Assembly (NCBI RefSeq): GCF_028640845.1
Contig: NC_080540.1
Span: 167,343,752 to 167,407,751 of the forward strand
Reading direction: 5' to 3'
DNA from: Ahaetulla prasina
Taxonomy: Eukaryota; Chordata; Lepidosauria; Squamata; Colubridae
DNA length: 64,000 bases
The translations under genes were made by a program, and so were the position numbers. Numbering within the stretch: the first letter of the stretch is position 1; every line of letters begins with the position of its first letter. This document shows positions 60,936 through 64,000 of the stretch, in pieces. Below the pieces are notes generated by a model. That model saw only the letters and a program-made list of their open reading frames with translations, ran no database searches and had not been told where the DNA came from.

Positions 60936-63105
60936 AAATAGTTTGCAAACCCCTATACTCTTTTGCTACCTGGGCATGGGATTGCTTTACAAAATTTAGG
61001 CAGAATTTTTTAAAAAAGAAAACCTTGCATAGTTCAGTTCCATATTATACATATTTAACATCTGTTATTTCCTAATATAAGAAATGCTTTGTAAAAAGAA
61101 TCCTTCTCCTTTTTCAATAATATTTATTCTGGCACATTAATAAAGTCATTCGCAAACTGTTAAGTCAAACTGAAGGTTAAATTAAAATTTTAGCATTTTA
61201 GAAATCAAATTGCAAACGATGTTCAGCCTTGCTTATTCCACATGAAGGACTTGTTTATTACCAAAGATTCTCCGCACAATAGCCACAAAGTAAATTAACA
61301 CTTCATCTCACTTTCATCCAGAAATACCCTTTTTCTCACTTTTGTTTAAAGATTGCAAACTGAAATAGGAGACAACTAGGTGCTTCTCTAATTGCTAGAG
61401 AGTATAGAGTTATTCATGATACAAATTAAAAAAAAATAACAAAACCCAAACCAGCTAAGTTGTTTTTTGAAACCCTAAAACCTTTCACAGAAATGACCTT
61501 TAAAGGACTGCACTGCTTCCTAATTTACTTTCAAGTCTTGTCCCATTACATTTAATGGAACTGCTCCAGTGAAAACACTGATTGTGGAATACAAGCACCA
61601 ACTATTTCTGGGTTGTTGTTTTTTTTTAAAAAAAGTAGATCTAGATACAGCTCCCGTTTAAAATAGGAACAGACGTGGAGAAGGGGGCAGTAACTGCACT
61701 GGGATTGATACAGGCCAAGTCTTCTCTTCTCCCATCTCAATCCTTATTTTTGCAGCTGGCAGGCATTAGAGTTCTCTCAGTGCTTTTTGTTTTTCAAATT
61801 GCTGGGTGGTTGTTTTCTCACTCTCCTCCCTCCCTCCACTTCCTTTCTCCCCTCATTCCTTATTCAGAAAACCCTCTTCCATTATTATTCTGAGGAGTTC
61901 ATTCATAGCTCCAGTTGAACTAAAACTTTGGGTCAAAGTTGCTTAGCAAGCCCTGCCTTTATCCCTTAAGGCAGTGCAGCTCTAAGGCTTTCCTTCTCTT
62001 GCCTGTCCTTGGCTTTAGGTTCTGCTTCTCTCCCGGTTAACTTTTGCAACCCCTTTTAAATATTTTTCCTCTTTTGGGGACACTGCATTTAGGGAAGACA
62101 AGCAGCATGCCAGACAGCAAAATCCTCAGAAAGGCAACCACACTTGCAGCCTCGCAGTGCAGGGAAGGCACGTGAATCACAAGGGTGTAGCATCCATTCA
62201 AGAAAAGTCTTCCCTTGGATTGTGGCAATGGCCCAAAGGCCCTGAGGCAAAGTGCTCATTTTAGTAGGCCCTTGTAGCTACCAATTATACAGCAACTTTC
62301 CCTCCAAATCCCTCCTCCCCCTCCCCTTCTGACCACACTAGCTGTGGGGATTGCTGAGTTTTTTCCTCTTTTGAATTCCCATACACACCCTGGCGCCAGC
62401 TATGTCAACATAACTACAGTTAATTTCGCTCTAGTCAAGGTGAGCATTTTCAGCTCGCAATTAAGGCTCCCGGTCCATGAATGAGAGGGAAAGAAAAACG
62501 AGACTTCCCATTGATCTGTAATGATAATTATATTTGCTTTCTTGCCATTTCCAGGTTTGGAGAGGAAGAATCAAAATGCCTGGTATTTATTAAAAGCAGC
62601 ACACACTCAATTGAAAAGTTATTACGGCGAGTGCAGAAACGTTAGAACATGTCGCTATCTAAGCCTCTTAAAAACCAGGATTGAAGACAACAACTCATTT
62701 AGTCCAGCTTTCTTTCCTGTGTCCAAAGAGTCCAGTCAGCTGGTTGTGGGAAGTTTCACTCTTGATCAGGAACTTGACGGCTGTAGTAAGTGATTAACTT
62801 CGCATGAAATGATTCATTGAGAAGGTGATCGAAGTCTATGATTTCAACTTGTTAAGGTGTACCAGATTCCTGACATTGGGACTGGAAAGCTGTTGTTTGT
62901 GCCCTGGTAATTTAGCATATGAACTTCTCTAACAGTCTGTTGGTTCCTACAACCACACAGTGAGGGTTGGATAGCGCTTTTCTTTTCTTAAATGTCTCTT
63001 TTGATGCCTTCTTGCCACTGACCTCCCAAACAGTCGTGTTATCAATATGATCACCTTGTCCTGATCATTGAGCTGTCCATGCAAGATCTCCTGCAAATTT
63101 CCATA
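60936..63105. other. Upstream intron, no recognised gene
   Basis: Moderately AT-rich. A region near 62390-62560 with TAATTTCGC, CAATTAAGG and CATGAATGAG looks unlike the neighbouring repeats and might be a conserved non-coding element. No LRP1 exon was found. Confidence 0.45.
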
Positions 63106-63492
63106 CAGGTAGTCCTCGATTTACAACAGTTTGTTTAGTGACCATTCAAAGTTACAATGGCAGTGAAAAAAGTGACTTATGACAGCTTTTTACGCTTATG
63201 GTTGCTGTAGCATTCTGATGATCATGTGATTTACATTTGGATGCTTGGCAACCGTCTCACATTTATGAGGTTTTGTAGTGTCATGGGGTCATGTGTGATC
63301 CCCTTTTGCAACCTTCTGACAAGCAAAATCAATGGGGAAGGTCAGATTCACTTAACAACCATGTTACTAATTTTAACAATTGCAATGACTCACTTAACAA
63401 ATGTGGCAAGGAAAATTGTAAAACTCACTGAACAAATTTGTCACTTAACAACATAAATTTGGGCTCAATTGTGGCTGTAAGTTGAGGACTAC
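63106..63492 (+). mobile_element. Mariner-like MITE
   Basis: Starts CAGGTAGTCCTCGATTTACA after TA and ends GTTGAGGACTACC; the final TG and the right TA are lost. Confidence 0.85.
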
Positions 63493-64000
63493 CAATCTGC
63501 GGGCCAGGATCCATTCTGCTCACTAAGACTGAAATCTCACCTTTGGGTTTTTATACACATGTCGTCAATTTTGGTGAACTGATTGTATTTAGCCCTTCAA
63601 TTACAACCTCAATTATATGAAAGGGACTAGAATGGTGTTTAATGTCAAGCTCTAGGGGAAATTGTTTATCTTATAGTAAGCTGTTAATATAATTACATTG
63701 TGTTTCACTAGTTTGTGGAAGCTAAGTAGATACTGGAAATTGTTTTTATTTACATAAGTATTAGTCAGTTGAAATTATTAGGCCAGTTAGATTTTAATTC
63801 ACAAAACTAGATGCAATATGCTGTTGTGGTAAAGAACAGTGTGATTTGAATTGTAAGTATTGTAATTTTATATTACCCATAAAATACTGCAATAGATCTT
63901 GTAATACAAAAATAGTTACTACAGTATGTATTCTGATTCAGAGAGCACAGCACCTTCATGTCAAACCCTGTTAGCCATTGTGAATTTAAAGGCACTCAAA
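63493..64000. other. No feature recognised
   Basis: AT-rich intronic DNA to the window edge. Confidence 0.5.

Overview
The window is vertebrate nuclear DNA, most likely from an advanced (colubroid) snake. Three things point there: exons of a vertebrate gene with large repeat-filled introns, Sauria-type SINEs with ACCTTT tails, and CR1-L3 LINEs whose 3' ends run into (AATAG)n or (ATAG)n microsatellites, a feature known from snakes. There is no bacterial-type gene organisation.

The only host gene I can support is LRP1 (LDL receptor-related protein 1) on the minus strand. Seven consecutive exons lie between 32065 and 2033 in mRNA order A to G (163, 223, 190, 144, 237, 181 and 223 nt). All have GT donors and AG acceptors, and all six junction phases fit, giving about 453 uninterrupted codons. 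They encode the end of the first YWTD beta-propeller, an EGF-like module and most of the second propeller. The introns between them are about 15.1, 0.8, 6.0, 3.3, 0.46 and 3.0 kb. Everything from 32066 to 64000 appears to be the next upstream intron, since no further exon was recognised there; an exon too short to notice could be missed.

The introns are crowded with mobile elements: tRNA-derived SINEs, TA-flanked mariner-like MITEs, hAT-type MITEs with 8-bp target duplications, CR1 and CR1-L3 LINEs, and L2-clade LINEs. Three segmental duplications stand out. Two are simple tandem pairs (17230-20968 and 25964-29456). The third, 38652-58046, is a rearranged tandem duplication. Its second copy has block order A-D-B-E instead of A-B-D-E, lacks the 4.8-kb L2 present in the first copy, and carries a new 15-copy 16-bp minisatellite exactly at the junction.

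Nearest to LRP1 function are a 417-bp almost pure polypyrimidine tract (sense strand) abutting the splice acceptor of exon E, and a mariner-like MITE 60 bp upstream of the acceptor of exon A. No new defence or enzymatic system was seen; the interest is in genome structure. Several duplications could be assembly artefacts, because near-identical copies differ mainly in homopolymer lengths.
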